DNA from: Bacteroidales bacterium
GTDB taxonomy: Bacteria > Bacteroidota > Bacteroidia > Bacteroidales > TTA-H9
Direction of reading: 5' to 3'
DNA length: 64,000 nucleotides
NCBI GenBank assembly: GCA_030656615.1
Contig: JAUSOY010000013.1
Coordinates: 1 to 64,000 of the forward strand
Part shown: positions 29,014 through 36,764 of the stretch, in pieces
How positions within the stretch are numbered: the stretch's first letter is position 1
How the letters are laid out: each line of letters starts with the position of its first letter
Position numbers and translations under genes: made by a program
The notes under the pieces: model-generated
The model's database searches: none
What the model was told of the DNA's origin: nothing
What the model saw: only the letters and a program-made list of their open reading frames with translations

Positions 29014-30246
29014 TTACTGTGATGAATTCATGGATTTTTTTAAAGTTTCAACAATAGCATCCATAAAGCCATCTGTATCAAGATAGTGTTCTTTTGAAAG
29101 GCTGGATTCGTGAATTAGGAGTGCAAGATCTTTTGTCATTTTACCCTCTTCTACCGTTTGAATAACTGCTCTTTCCAAGGTTTGACAGAACTGTATCAAT
29201 GCCTGGTTATTATCAAGTTTCCCGCGGTGAGCCAGACCTCTGGTCCAAGCGAAAATGCTGGCGATTGGGTTGGTGGAGGTTGGTTTTCCCTGCTGATGCT
29301 GGCGAAAATGACGGGTTACGGTGCCATGAGCTGCTTCGGCTTCCACGGTTTTGCCATCGGGTGTAATTAGAACAGAAGTCATTAATCCCAAGGAGCCAAA
29401 GCCCTGGGCCAGTGTATCGGATTGCACATCTCCATCATAATTCTTACATGCCCAAACAAAACCACCGTCCCACTTTAAAGCGGCGGCTACCATATCGTCT
29501 ATCAAACGGTGCTCATATATAATACCGGCTGTTTCGAATTTGGTACGGTAATCCGACTCATAAATCTCCTCGAAAATGTCTTTGAACCTTCCGTCATATT
29601 TTTTTAGTATGGTGTTTTTGGTGGAAAGGTATAGCGGCCATGATTTACTCAGGGCCATATTAAAACAGGAATGGGCAAAACCACGAATGGACTCATCGGT
29701 ATTATACATGGCCATGGCAACTCCACCACCTTCAAAATCATACACTTCATAACTTTCTGTTTCTCCGCTTTCCGATGTAAAACTAAGGGTGAGTTTTCCT
29801 TTTCCTTTTACAACAAAATCGGTGGCTCGATACTGATCGCCAAAGGCATGACGTCCGATGATGATGGGTTTTTTCCATCCTGGAACAAGTCGGGGTACAT
29901 TATTAATGAGTATGGGTTCCCTGAATACGGTTCCTCCCAGAATATTTCGAATCGTACCATTGGGCGATTTCCACATTTTTTTAAGCCCAAATTCTTCTAC
30001 ACGCTTTTCGTCAGGAGTTATTGTGGCACATTTAATACCCACGTTATACTTTTTTATAGCTTCGGCTGCATCCACGGTGACTTTATCATCCGTATTATCA
30101 CGGTGTTCCATACCAAGATCGTAGTATTTAATATCAAGATCGAGATATGGAAATATCAGCTTTTCTTTAATTTGCGTCCATATTATTCGGGTCATTTCAT
30201 CCCCGTCGAGCTCAACTACAGGATTTAGTACGTCAATTTTTTGCAT
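29014..30246 (-). CDS. icd: NADP-dependent isocitrate dehydrogenase, type II
   Basis: 410 residues, the length of homodimeric eukaryotic-like NADP-IDH (the E. coli type is about 416 but differs in motifs). Visible: [56 protein letters not shown] (substrate Ser/Asn/Arg), [42 protein letters not shown] (metal Asp residues) and [35 protein letters not shown]. Oxidises isocitrate to 2-oxoglutarate with NADPH formation. First gene of an icd-gltA unit, with a -7 element at 30294. Confidence 0.95.
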   Translation of the reverse strand: MQKIDVLNPVVELDGDEMTRIIWTQIKEKLIFPYLDLDIKYYDLGMEHRDNTDDKVTVDAAEAIKKYNVGIKCATITPDEKRVEEFGLKKMWKSPNGTIRNILGGTVFREPILINNVPRLVPGWKKPIIIGRHAFGDQYRATDFVVKGKGKLTLSFTSESGETESYEVYDFEGGGVAMAMYNTDESIRGFAHSCFNMALSKSWPLYLSTKNTILKKYDGRFKDIFEEIYESDYRTKFETAGIIYEHRLIDDMVAAALKWDGGFVWACKNYDGDVQSDTLAQGFGSLGLMTSVLITPDGKTVEAEAAHGTVTRHFRQHQQGKPTSTNPIASIFAWTRGLAHRGKLDNNQALIQFCQTLERAVIQTVEEGKMTKDLALLIHESSLSKEHYLDTDGFMDAIVETLKKSMNSSQ

Positions 30247-30293
30247 TTGGTGATTGTATTTTTGGTATGTATATAATTCGATATACGCACTAA

Positions 30294-30301
30294 CAAAAAT
30301 A
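30294..30301 (-). promoter_or_regulatory. -7 promoter element of icd-gltA
   Basis: Minus-strand TATTTTTG (30301-30294) fits TAnnTTTG, 47 bases before the icd ATG; the -33 region is weak. Confidence 0.45.
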
Positions 30302-30374
30302 GCAAAAAGCGGTTCACTTGTAACCCAAAGTTTTTTTATGCGTCAAAAAGTGCAGAAATCTAAATCACTAAATT

Positions 30375-30878
30375 ATGTATAAAGCACTCGCAAGGAGCCG
30401 GAGCGATAAAATGATAGGCGGCGTAGCCGGCGGAATGGCCGAATATTTTCAGATGGACAGCGCATTGGTCAGGTTTCTGTTTGTAGTTATCACTTTTTTA
30501 TTCGGCACCGGGATATGGATTTACATCGTATTATGGATAATCCTTCCCGAACAAAGTTTAAACGATTATTATTCACGTTTTAAAAACACCCCCCCTCCCG
30601 ACATGGAAAACGAAAATGTAAACCCCAAACCCGAACGCGATCCTTACAAGGAATTTCAGAATCAGAAGCGTAAGAAAAAAGAAAATGGTGGATTTTTTGC
30701 AGGAATCATCCTAATTACTCTTGGACTATTATTCCTGTTGGATCAATTCCTACCCAGTATTAATTTTGGCGATTTATGGCCAGTTCTTCTTATTGTTATC
30801 GGTGGACTTCTACTGCGTAACTACTTCAATTCTAATAAGCAAAATGACAATCAGCAGAACGGAAATCTAAACCTTTAA
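30375..30878 (+). CDS. PspC-domain membrane protein
   Basis: 167 residues. Residues 1-60 are a PspC domain (MYKALARSRSDKMIGGVAGGMAEYF..., LVRFLFVVITFLFGTGIWIYIVLWIILPE). A charged linker (about 75-105, Pro/Lys/Glu-rich) leads to two further membrane helices resembling the LiaI/LiaF-like region (GFFAGIILITLGLLFLLDQFLP, LWPVLLIVIGGLLLRNYF). PspC proteins act in envelope stress responses. Three bases separate it from the next gene, which repeats the second membrane module, so the pair is one unit. No anti-sigma or two-component gene is adjacent. Confidence 0.85.
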   Translation: MYKALARSRSDKMIGGVAGGMAEYFQMDSALVRFLFVVITFLFGTGIWIYIVLWIILPEQSLNDYYSRFKNTPPPDMENENVNPKPERDPYKEFQNQKRKKKENGGFFAGIILITLGLLFLLDQFLPSINFGDLWPVLLIVIGGLLLRNYFNSNKQNDNQQNGNLNL

Positions 30879-30881
30879 GCT

Positions 30882-31811
30882 ATGAGTTATAAAAATGCAT
30901 TTTGGGGCGTATTACTGCTGACTGTCGGCGTTTTATTTGCCCTCCGAAATTTTGATATCATCAGCTTTAACTGGCGTACGGTAGTCGATTTATGGCCTTT
31001 GCTTCTGGTTTTATGGGGCGTTTCAATGCTTCCTTTTAAGCCCGGAATTAAGTTGTTGGTCTCGGCCGCAATTGGTATTACAGCCGTCGTATTGGTGATA
31101 GCGCTTCCTAAACCAGCTTACGATTTTGGTTGGGGAAACTGGCATAATGATATTTATATCGACGACGATTCATCCGACTCGCGTTATGTTCCCCGTGATC
31201 AGGATTTGTCGGAAGAATTTGATCCGGCTGTTAAAATGGTAATTCTTGATATTGATGCTGCTGCCGGTACATTTAATCTGAAAGACACCACCGCGGATTT
31301 AGTAAAATTCGAAAGCCACGGAAATGTTGGTTCGTATCATATGACCTCCTATGATAATCAGGAAGGCCGGAGAATTAAAATTTCGATGGAAGATGTTCGG
31401 ATAAAATCTGGCAGGGTCAAAAATGAAGCCTTCCTTAAATTAAATCCTTCTCCGGAATATGAAATGAATATTTCGGCCGGAGCTTCCAAACTCGACTTCG
31501 ATTTATCGGCTTTTAAAATACGTCGTCTCGATGTGGAGGGCGGAGCGTCAAAATTCGATCTTCGTATCGGCGATTTGGTAGATACACTGAATATTAATCT
31601 TGAAATGGGTGTCTCATCCATCGATATTTATATTCCCAAATCGGTGGGTTGCCAGCTTAAATCTGAATCGGTTCTTTCGAGCCGTCACTTACCAGAACTC
31701 AACCGAATATCAGAAGGACTTTACCAAACATCTGATTTTTCAGGAACCACCAAGAAGGTCTTTATTAAAATTGAATCGGCCGTATCGAGTTTTTCGATTA
31801 AGCGGTATTAA
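30882..31811 (+). CDS. LiaF-like/toast-rack membrane protein
   Basis: 309 residues. Three N-terminal hydrophobic segments (AFWGVLLLTVGVLFALRNFD, VVDLWPLLLVLWGVSML, LLVSAAIGITAVVLVIAL) are like the DUF5668/LiaI-type region of the upstream gene. After an acidic linker (IYIDDDSSDSRYVPRD) comes a beta-rich C-terminal domain with repeating AAGTFNL, GASKLDF, GASKFDL, GVSSIDIYIP units, the pattern of the toast-rack/LiaF C-terminal fold. In Firmicutes LiaF is an inhibitor of an envelope stress kinase; here the partner is unknown. Followed by an intrinsic terminator. Confidence 0.75.
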   Translation: MSYKNAFWGVLLLTVGVLFALRNFDIISFNWRTVVDLWPLLLVLWGVSMLPFKPGIKLLVSAAIGITAVVLVIALPKPAYDFGWGNWHNDIYIDDDSSDSRYVPRDQDLSEEFDPAVKMVILDIDAAAGTFNLKDTTADLVKFESHGNVGSYHMTSYDNQEGRRIKISMEDVRIKSGRVKNEAFLKLNPSPEYEMNISAGASKLDFDLSAFKIRRLDVEGGASKFDLRIGDLVDTLNINLEMGVSSIDIYIPKSVGCQLKSESVLSSRHLPELNRISEGLYQTSDFSGTTKKVFIKIESAVSSFSIKRY

Positions 31812-31832
31812 TTAGAAATTAAAACAGAATAG

Positions 31833-31854
31833 AGCCGGCATCGTCCGGCTTTTT
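31833..31854 (+). terminator. Intrinsic terminator after the PspC/LiaF-like pair
   Basis: AGCCGG (31833-31838), loop CATCGT, CCGGCT (31845-31850), then TTTTC. It touches the stop codon of the convergent thioredoxin-like gene. Confidence 0.75.
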
Positions 31855-32996
31855 CATTTTAAGGTGTTTAGAAAGGCGAAAACATCGGAATATCTTTGTG
31901 TAAAATTCCCTTTTTGATCCATTCCAATAAATACCGGTAAATCACTGCTAATACAAAAGGTGCGGGCAATTGGTGATTCAGGAAATCCTTGTTCATTTAC
32001 ATTTACCCAGGAAGTTTTGGCATGTGTAACAACGGTATTCCATAAATCCTGATTATAATCAAATGAAACGGCTAATATTTCTGTATTATTTTTTTTGATT
32101 AGCGGATAATGTTTTCGTAATTGTTTCAAAGAGGAAAGACAGAAAGGGTCAGCAGCCGACCAAAAAAACAGTAATACGTTTTTCCCTTTTAGCGAATTAG
32201 ATGAAATCATTTGTCCGGCAGGACCGGGTAATTGAATTTCAGAGACCTTTTCGTGATCGCTAATTTGTTTTTCAAGTTGTTGTATGTGTTTTATGTCGGC
32301 GGTTGCAGACAAATAATAATTTTGGAAATACTGGTGATGACGACTTTTGCAATTTTGCTGTCTGATAATGCTATCGATCATCTGAAATACAGCCCAGTCA
32401 GTTTGGGGAGTAAAAACACGGCTTTTACCGAATCGCCCGAATAATAAAATTTGAGTAGCAGGAGAGGATGGATACGCGTGAATAAATTCCAAAGATGTGG
32501 CATGAATATTTTCTTTGAGCTGCTGTACATGGTGAAGTATTGAATCCCGATAATTTTCGCTGTGAATATGTGCATCATAATTCACATATTGTTCTATGAG
32601 TTGAATGGCTTTTTCATTGTTAAGTTGCACCTTATTAAAAGCATGGTTGAATTTTTCACTTTCTAATGATCCGATGATGATTTTGGAATCGAGCGTATAT
32701 TTTAAACGGTCGCCGGGGTTTAAGATGATCCATTGCTGAGTTTCATCAATATTCAGTGTAAAAAGTGCGCTGCAGGAGTCATCATGGCCATAAAAAGTAT
32801 TTTTATCCGGGGAAATTAAAATGGTATCGCATGAAAAAGACCCTTCGGGAACAATTTCGGTCATGACAAGAAATACCGCCTGTGTATTGTTCGTAACAAA
32901 TTCAATTCCGCTTCCGTCCTTTGGTGAATGAGGGCGACAGGAAATGAATGTTTGCAGAAAGTAAACGGTAAGAATAAAAACAGGTATTCTTTTCAT
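31854..32996 (-). CDS. Thioredoxin-like (TlpA/DUF4369-type) lipoprotein lacking the CXXC pair
   Basis: 380 residues. Lipoprotein signal with the Cys in FLQTFISCRPHS. Residues about 30-230 resemble the N-terminal domain of Bacteroidota TlpA-like proteins. The C-terminal 130 residues are thioredoxin-like: GKNVLLFFWSAADPFCLSSLKQLRKHYPLI, EILAVSFDY, SSDLPVFIGMDQKG (cis-Pro). Where active TlpA has FWASWCGPC, this has FWSAADPFC: the first Cys is Asp, so disulphide exchange by the usual mechanism is unlikely. The role may be structural or binding. Lies 9 bases downstream of the phosphopantetheinyl transferase gene and probably shares its promoter. Confidence 0.8.
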   Translation of the reverse strand: MKRIPVFILTVYFLQTFISCRPHSPKDGSGIEFVTNNTQAVFLVMTEIVPEGSFSCDTILISPDKNTFYGHDDSCSALFTLNIDETQQWIILNPGDRLKYTLDSKIIIGSLESEKFNHAFNKVQLNNEKAIQLIEQYVNYDAHIHSENYRDSILHHVQQLKENIHATSLEFIHAYPSSPATQILLFGRFGKSRVFTPQTDWAVFQMIDSIIRQQNCKSRHHQYFQNYYLSATADIKHIQQLEKQISDHEKVSEIQLPGPAGQMISSNSLKGKNVLLFFWSAADPFCLSSLKQLRKHYPLIKKNNTEILAVSFDYNQDLWNTVVTHAKTSWVNVNEQGFPESPIARTFCISSDLPVFIGMDQKGNFTQRYSDVFAFLNTLK

Positions 32997-33005
32997 AATG
33001 AACTT

Positions 33006-33629
33006 TTAAAGGGTAAAGGCCAGTACGTAATCGTTTACGGTTTCGAATTGAATATCTACCGGATTGCTATTCAGGATGGATACGCTTGTTTGACCCACCA
33101 AATTGTATGTAAAGTTTTCGATTCGAATTTGAGTTTTAAAATCAATGCCTTTTTTCCCGTGATATTTATAAATGGCTTCTTTGATGGCCCAACAGGTGCA
33201 AAGATAAGCTTCCGCGTTTTCCGGAGGACATGAGGTCATTTCATAATCCGACATGAATCGGGGAGCGATTTTCAGAATTCTGGGGCTTATTTTTTCAATA
33301 TCAATTCCCGTAGAATTTGCTCTGTTGATTATAACAGTGGAATAATCACCGGAATGGCTTACCGATAAATGAAAGTTTCTATCGCCGGGAAACAATTTCC
33401 CATTTTCATCATAATACAAACTGCCACATTTTCCTTTGGTCATCTCCTGTATTAACATACGGTAACTTAACCAGTGCTTTCTTCTGAGTGCATTTGTAAA
33501 GGATGAATAATATTCCTTTTCATCGGAATTTAGTCTGACTATCTTCAGAAGTTCTTCAGGCTCCTCTTGTATTTTCCAGATTCCCAGTATGTTGTTATCG
33601 GAAATATGTCGGATTTCGAGTACAGGCAT
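33006..33629 (-). CDS. 4'-phosphopantetheinyl transferase superfamily protein
   Basis: 207 residues from ATG 33629; the longer TTG start at 33656 overlaps the promoter element and is rejected. Size and motifs fit the Sfp/AcpT class: FHLSVSHSGDYSTVIINR, GIDIEKISPRI (metal-binding Asp/Glu) and the WAIKEAIYKYHGKKGIDFK signature with the catalytic Glu-Lys. Transfers phosphopantetheine from CoA to carrier proteins. No fatty-acid or polyketide genes are nearby, so its carrier partner is unknown. First gene of a two-gene unit with the thioredoxin-like lipoprotein. Confidence 0.88.
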   Translation of the reverse strand: MPVLEIRHISDNNILGIWKIQEEPEELLKIVRLNSDEKEYYSSFTNALRRKHWLSYRMLIQEMTKGKCGSLYYDENGKLFPGDRNFHLSVSHSGDYSTVIINRANSTGIDIEKISPRILKIAPRFMSDYEMTSCPPENAEAYLCTCWAIKEAIYKYHGKKGIDFKTQIRIENFTYNLVGQTSVSILNSNPVDIQFETVNDYVLAFTL

Positions 33630-33644
33630 AAAGCTTATTTGTGG

Positions 33645-33652
33645 CAAAAATA
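33645..33652 (-). promoter_or_regulatory. -7 promoter element of the phosphopantetheinyl transferase gene
   Basis: Minus-strand TATTTTTG, 15 bases before the ATG at 33629; decides against the longer TTG start, which would lie inside it. Confidence 0.5.
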
Positions 33653-33705
33653 CCAAGCTTTCGGATATAATGGGTACTGAAAATCAGATAGAGCAAAGAT
33701 TTAAT

Positions 33706-33713
33706 TAACTTTG
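33706..33713 (+). promoter_or_regulatory. -7 promoter element of ahcY
   Basis: TAACTTTG, 22 bases before the ahcY ATG; no clear -33 element. No SAM or SAH riboswitch fits in the short leader. Confidence 0.55.
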
Positions 33714-33735
33714 TGGCCTAAAAAAATTTCAAAAA

Positions 33736-35172
33736 ATGAAGCTAACAGAAGTTGACGTTCTTCCTGATCTCGGATTCGAGTATAAGGTAAAGGATATGAG
33801 TCTGGCCGAATGGGGCCGTAAGGAAATCGTTATTGCAGAAAAAGAAATGCCGGGTCTAATGGCCATCCGTGAGAAATTTGCTGCTCAGCAGATTCTTAAG
33901 GATGTAAGAATAACCGGTTCATTACATATGACAGTTCAAACAGCTGTTCTTATCGAAACTTTAGTAGCCCTCGGAGCCAATGTTCGCTGGGCCAGTTGTA
34001 ATATATTTTCCACTCAGGATCATGCAGCAGCGGCAGTGGTTCGTGACACCAAGGTACCGGTATTTGCCTGGAAAGGTGAAACCCTTGATGAGTATTGGTG
34101 GGCAACCAACAAAGCGCTTCAGTTCCCCGGTGGTTTAGGGCCCCAGCTTATCGTCGACGATGGCGGTGATGCCACTTTGCTGATTCATAAAGGGTATTAT
34201 GCCGAAAAGGATGCTTCCTTACTCGATATTAAACCGGGAAGTCGTGAAGAAGGCGTTATCCTTCAGCTTCTAAAAGATATTCTTAAGAGCGATCCACAGC
34301 GTTGGCATCGTACGGTTGCCAACTGGAAAGGTGTTTCAGAAGAAACAACTACAGGTGTTCATCGTTTGTATCAGATGAAAGAAGCAGGAGAATTGCTTAT
34401 CCCCGCCATCAATGTTAACGACAGCGTTACAAAATCAAAATTTGATAATCTGTATGGATGTCGCGAATCATTGGCAGATGGTATCAAACGTGCCACCGAT
34501 GTTATGATTGCCGGTAAAGTCGTTTTGGTTTGCGGATATGGTGATGTTGGTAAAGGTTCAGCAAAATCGATGCGTGCATACGGAGCCCGTGTACTGGTTA
34601 CCGAAATTGATCCCATCTGTGCACTGCAGGCAGCTATGGAAGGCTTTGAAGTTACCACCATTGAAGATGCTCTTCCCGAAACAAACATTTATGTTACCAC
34701 AACGGGGAACAAGGATGTTATTACCCTGGAGCATATGAGGAAAATGAAAGATCAGGCGATAGTATGTAATATTGGTCATTTCGATAATGAAATACAGGTT
34801 GATGCTTTGGATGCTGCATCCGACATCAAGAAAATTACTGTTAAACCTCAGGTTGATCAGTATTTTTTCCCCGATGGACATTCTTTCTTCCTTCTGGCCG
34901 AAGGCCGATTGGTTAATCTGGGATGTGCCACCGGACATCCTTCTTTCGTGATGAGTAATTCATTTACGAATCAAACCTTAGCTCAGATTGAACTTTGGAC
35001 GAAAAATATGGATGTGGATGTATATCGCCTCCCAAAACATCTGGATGAAGAAGTTGCCCGTTTACATCTTGCTCAGCTGGGTGTTAAACTTACCACGCTA
35101 ACACCGGAACAGTCGGCATATATTGGAGTTCCTGCAAATGGTCCGTACAAACCCGATCATTACAGGTACTAG
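33736..35172 (+). CDS. ahcY: Adenosylhomocysteinase
   Basis: 478 residues. Splits S-adenosylhomocysteine to adenosine and homocysteine, returning homocysteine to MetH. Motifs: [35 protein letters not shown] (substrate site), the long insert typical of bacterial enzymes (about 145-190), [21 protein letters not shown] (catalytic Lys/Asp), the NAD-binding [22 protein letters not shown] (residue about 255) and the C-terminal PYKPDHYRY that completes the neighbouring subunit's cofactor site. Complete; followed by an unusually long inverted repeat. Confidence 0.97.
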   Translation: MKLTEVDVLPDLGFEYKVKDMSLAEWGRKEIVIAEKEMPGLMAIREKFAAQQILKDVRITGSLHMTVQTAVLIETLVALGANVRWASCNIFSTQDHAAAAVVRDTKVPVFAWKGETLDEYWWATNKALQFPGGLGPQLIVDDGGDATLLIHKGYYAEKDASLLDIKPGSREEGVILQLLKDILKSDPQRWHRTVANWKGVSEETTTGVHRLYQMKEAGELLIPAINVNDSVTKSKFDNLYGCRESLADGIKRATDVMIAGKVVLVCGYGDVGKGSAKSMRAYGARVLVTEIDPICALQAAMEGFEVTTIEDALPETNIYVTTTGNKDVITLEHMRKMKDQAIVCNIGHFDNEIQVDALDAASDIKKITVKPQVDQYFFPDGHSFFLLAEGRLVNLGCATGHPSFVMSNSFTNQTLAQIELWTKNMDVDVYRLPKHLDEEVARLHLAQLGVKLTTLTPEQSAYIGVPANGPYKPDHYRY

Positions 35173-35190
35173 AACCTATATCTAAAAATT

Positions 35191-35240
35191 AAGAGCGGGG
35201 TCAGTATGGATTTTGAAAAATCCATACTGACCCCGCTCTT
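35191..35240. terminator. 24-base-arm perfect inverted repeat after ahcY
   Basis: Arm 35191-35214 (AAGAGCGGGGTCAGTATGGA plus TTTT) is repeated exactly in reverse complement at 35217-35240, with two bases between, then TTAAT. It probably works as a bidirectional terminator between ahcY (+) and the lipoprotein gene (-), but the perfect 24-base arms and the GGGGTCAG core are more like a REP or transposon-derived element than an ordinary terminator. Confidence 0.75.
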
Positions 35241-35252
35241 TTAATATCAGAT

Positions 35253-35690
35253 TTAGTTATAAATATGCAGTAACGAGTGATATGCGTCGTAGGATGTGTT
35301 ATATCGTTTTAACGCACGGGTAGCAGGAGAACCTTCAAGCGGACTTCCATCGGTCAATAGAAATTTTGAACCACAACAGGTGTCTTCGGCAATTAAACCA
35401 GAATTGTCTACAATGAGTTTTGAGCAGGCTTTTTCAGAATCGAAAGTACAGGTTCTTTCATAGGCAATGTATTGGTCCTGTATAAAATGGAAAACAATTA
35501 TTCCTCGATATCCTCCGTTTAATGTTGCATAGTTACCGGGTATATTCAAATTGTTATATTGTATTGATGCCGGATTAATCGTGAAATTTACGTAAACCGT
35601 TGGAATGGGTGAGTCTTCAGAATCGCTACAGCCGAAGGGTAATACGAAAAGAATAAAAAACAGTATAACACCCAGTTTAATATTTTTCAT
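35253..35690 (-). CDS. Small lipoprotein with Rieske-like C-terminal pattern lacking His ligands
   Basis: 145 residues from ATG 35690. Lipoprotein signal MKNIKLGVILFFILFVLPFGC. The C-terminal half, YIAYERTCTFDSEKACSKL, then DTCCGSKFLLTDGSPLEGSPATRALKRY, follows the layout of a Rieske domain (C-x-H ... C-x-x-H-G-S-x-F ... G-P-A ... L-x-x-Y), but the histidine positions are replaced (CTF, CCGS). Similar CxxCGS lipoproteins occur in Bacteroidota. It may bind a different metal or none. Own promoter; single gene. Confidence 0.6.
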   Translation of the reverse strand: MKNIKLGVILFFILFVLPFGCSDSEDSPIPTVYVNFTINPASIQYNNLNIPGNYATLNGGYRGIIVFHFIQDQYIAYERTCTFDSEKACSKLIVDNSGLIAEDTCCGSKFLLTDGSPLEGSPATRALKRYNTSYDAYHSLLHIYN

Positions 35691-35717
35691 GATACGAGGA
35701 TAATAAATCGATGTGTA

Positions 35718-35725
35718 CAAAAGTA
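35718..35725 (-). promoter_or_regulatory. -7 promoter element of the Rieske-like lipoprotein gene
   Basis: Minus-strand TACTTTTG, 27 bases before the ATG at 35690; no clear -33 element. Confidence 0.45.
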
Positions 35726-35813
35726 ATTCAATTTCGGAGAATTGAGTATTTTAGTGCCGCGTTGAAGACTGCATATACATTAATTATAAGTAAGGTTTCG
35801 AAACAAAGTGGCA

Positions 35814-36125
35814 ATGAAAAGGATTGTACTATTATTTGGATTTTTAATTCTAATGCTGACATTTACTTCCTCCTGTAAGACACAGGGGAGTAAGGCACAG
35901 AAGCAGCAAAAAGCGATTGAGAAAAGGAAAGCCCGCGAAAGTGACGTTGCTTCTGCTAAATATGAGGCGGCTCTTGAAAGACACAAGAAGAAGCAGGGTC
36001 CGAGTGGCAAAGCTCGTTTGGAGAATGCTCAGCAACACCGAAAAAATCTGGATGAACGTCAGGGCAGTAAACAGGGTTTCTGGAGCCGTTTATTTGGTAA
36101 AAAGGAAGGACCTGATTGTAAATAA
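35814..36125 (+). CDS. Small basic lipoprotein, unrecognised
   Basis: 103 residues from ATG 35814 (GTG two codons earlier also possible). Lipoprotein signal MKRIVLLFGFLILMLTFTSSC, then a strongly basic, low-complexity region rich in Lys, Gln, Arg and Ala (KAQKQQKAIEKRKARESD, ALERHKKKQGPSGKARLE) that is probably helical, ending GFWSRLFGKKEGPDCK. No family recognised. Could sit in the outer membrane with a positively charged periplasmic face. Followed 71 bases later by another small envelope gene. Confidence 0.6.
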   Translation: MKRIVLLFGFLILMLTFTSSCKTQGSKAQKQQKAIEKRKARESDVASAKYEAALERHKKKQGPSGKARLENAQQHRKNLDERQGSKQGFWSRLFGKKEGPDCK

Positions 36126-36196
36126 GTCGGAATTTTTCTTAGAGGTTTGATTTTCTCAGGATCTTGGCTTATTTTTACGACAATTTAGTGAAAGAC

Positions 36197-36649
36197 ATGG
36201 ATGAATTTTTATATATACTCGCTATAATTGCTTGGATTGGGTTTAGTTTTTTTCAGAATTACAAGAAGAAAGCCAATGCCAGAGAAAAAGCTGGTAAAGG
36301 TGCTATGCCTTCAGATAATCCTGAACCGGTTTACGAGCAAAAAGAAGAATCTTCTGATTATGGCGATGTTTTAAGTGAAATATTTGGAATTCCTGTCCCA
36401 CCAAAAAAAGTTGAAGTATTGCCAAAACCAGGTTTTTCAGAAGGCATGGGCGTAGATGAAATAAAGCCCAAAAGTATGCTGGATGGCATGAAAAAAAGCT
36501 ACGAATCAATTGAATATCAAAATATTAAAATAAGTTCGACGGACAATGTTGTTGAAGTGGACGATCGAGAACCCCTTATAAGTGCCGATGAGTTTGACTT
36601 AAAAAAAGCACTAATTTATTCGGTAATTCTCGAAAGGCCCTACAAATAG
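36197..36649 (+). CDS. Single-span membrane protein, unrecognised
   Basis: 150 residues from ATG 36197; a TTG at 36164 is rejected. One N-terminal helix (FLYILAIIAWIGFSFFQNY), a basic stop (KKKANAREKAGK), then an acidic, Pro-rich, largely disordered tail (DYGDVLSEIFGIPVPPKKVEVLPKPG) and a C-terminal FDLKKALIYSVILERPYK that looks folded. N-out/C-in topology predicted. No known family; reminiscent of small anchors found in many Bacteroidota genomes, which end in the same type of AxIYSEIL-like motif. Confidence 0.6.
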   Translation: MDEFLYILAIIAWIGFSFFQNYKKKANAREKAGKGAMPSDNPEPVYEQKEESSDYGDVLSEIFGIPVPPKKVEVLPKPGFSEGMGVDEIKPKSMLDGMKKSYESIEYQNIKISSTDNVVEVDDREPLISADEFDLKKALIYSVILERPYK

Positions 36650-36682
36650 TGGATAAATCAACCTTCTGAGGCATTCATTTTA

Positions 36683-36715
36683 TTTGGAGATTTAGAATAT
36701 TTGTTTTTAACTTTA
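36683..36715 (+). promoter_or_regulatory. Probable promoter of the TonB-receptor/PorV operon
   Basis: TTTG (36683-36686), 21 bases, TAACTTTA (36708-36715), one mismatch to TAnnTTTG. A leader of roughly 45 bases follows to the ATG at 36765. Confidence 0.5.
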
Positions 36716-36764
36716 CGGACTTTTTTAGTGTGCGCTAAATAAATCTTACATAAATCTATCTGGT

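Noticed and set aside
29671..30228. 185-codon frame opposite icd
   Set aside because: Antisense to a conserved enzyme gene, Phe/Gly-rich shadow.
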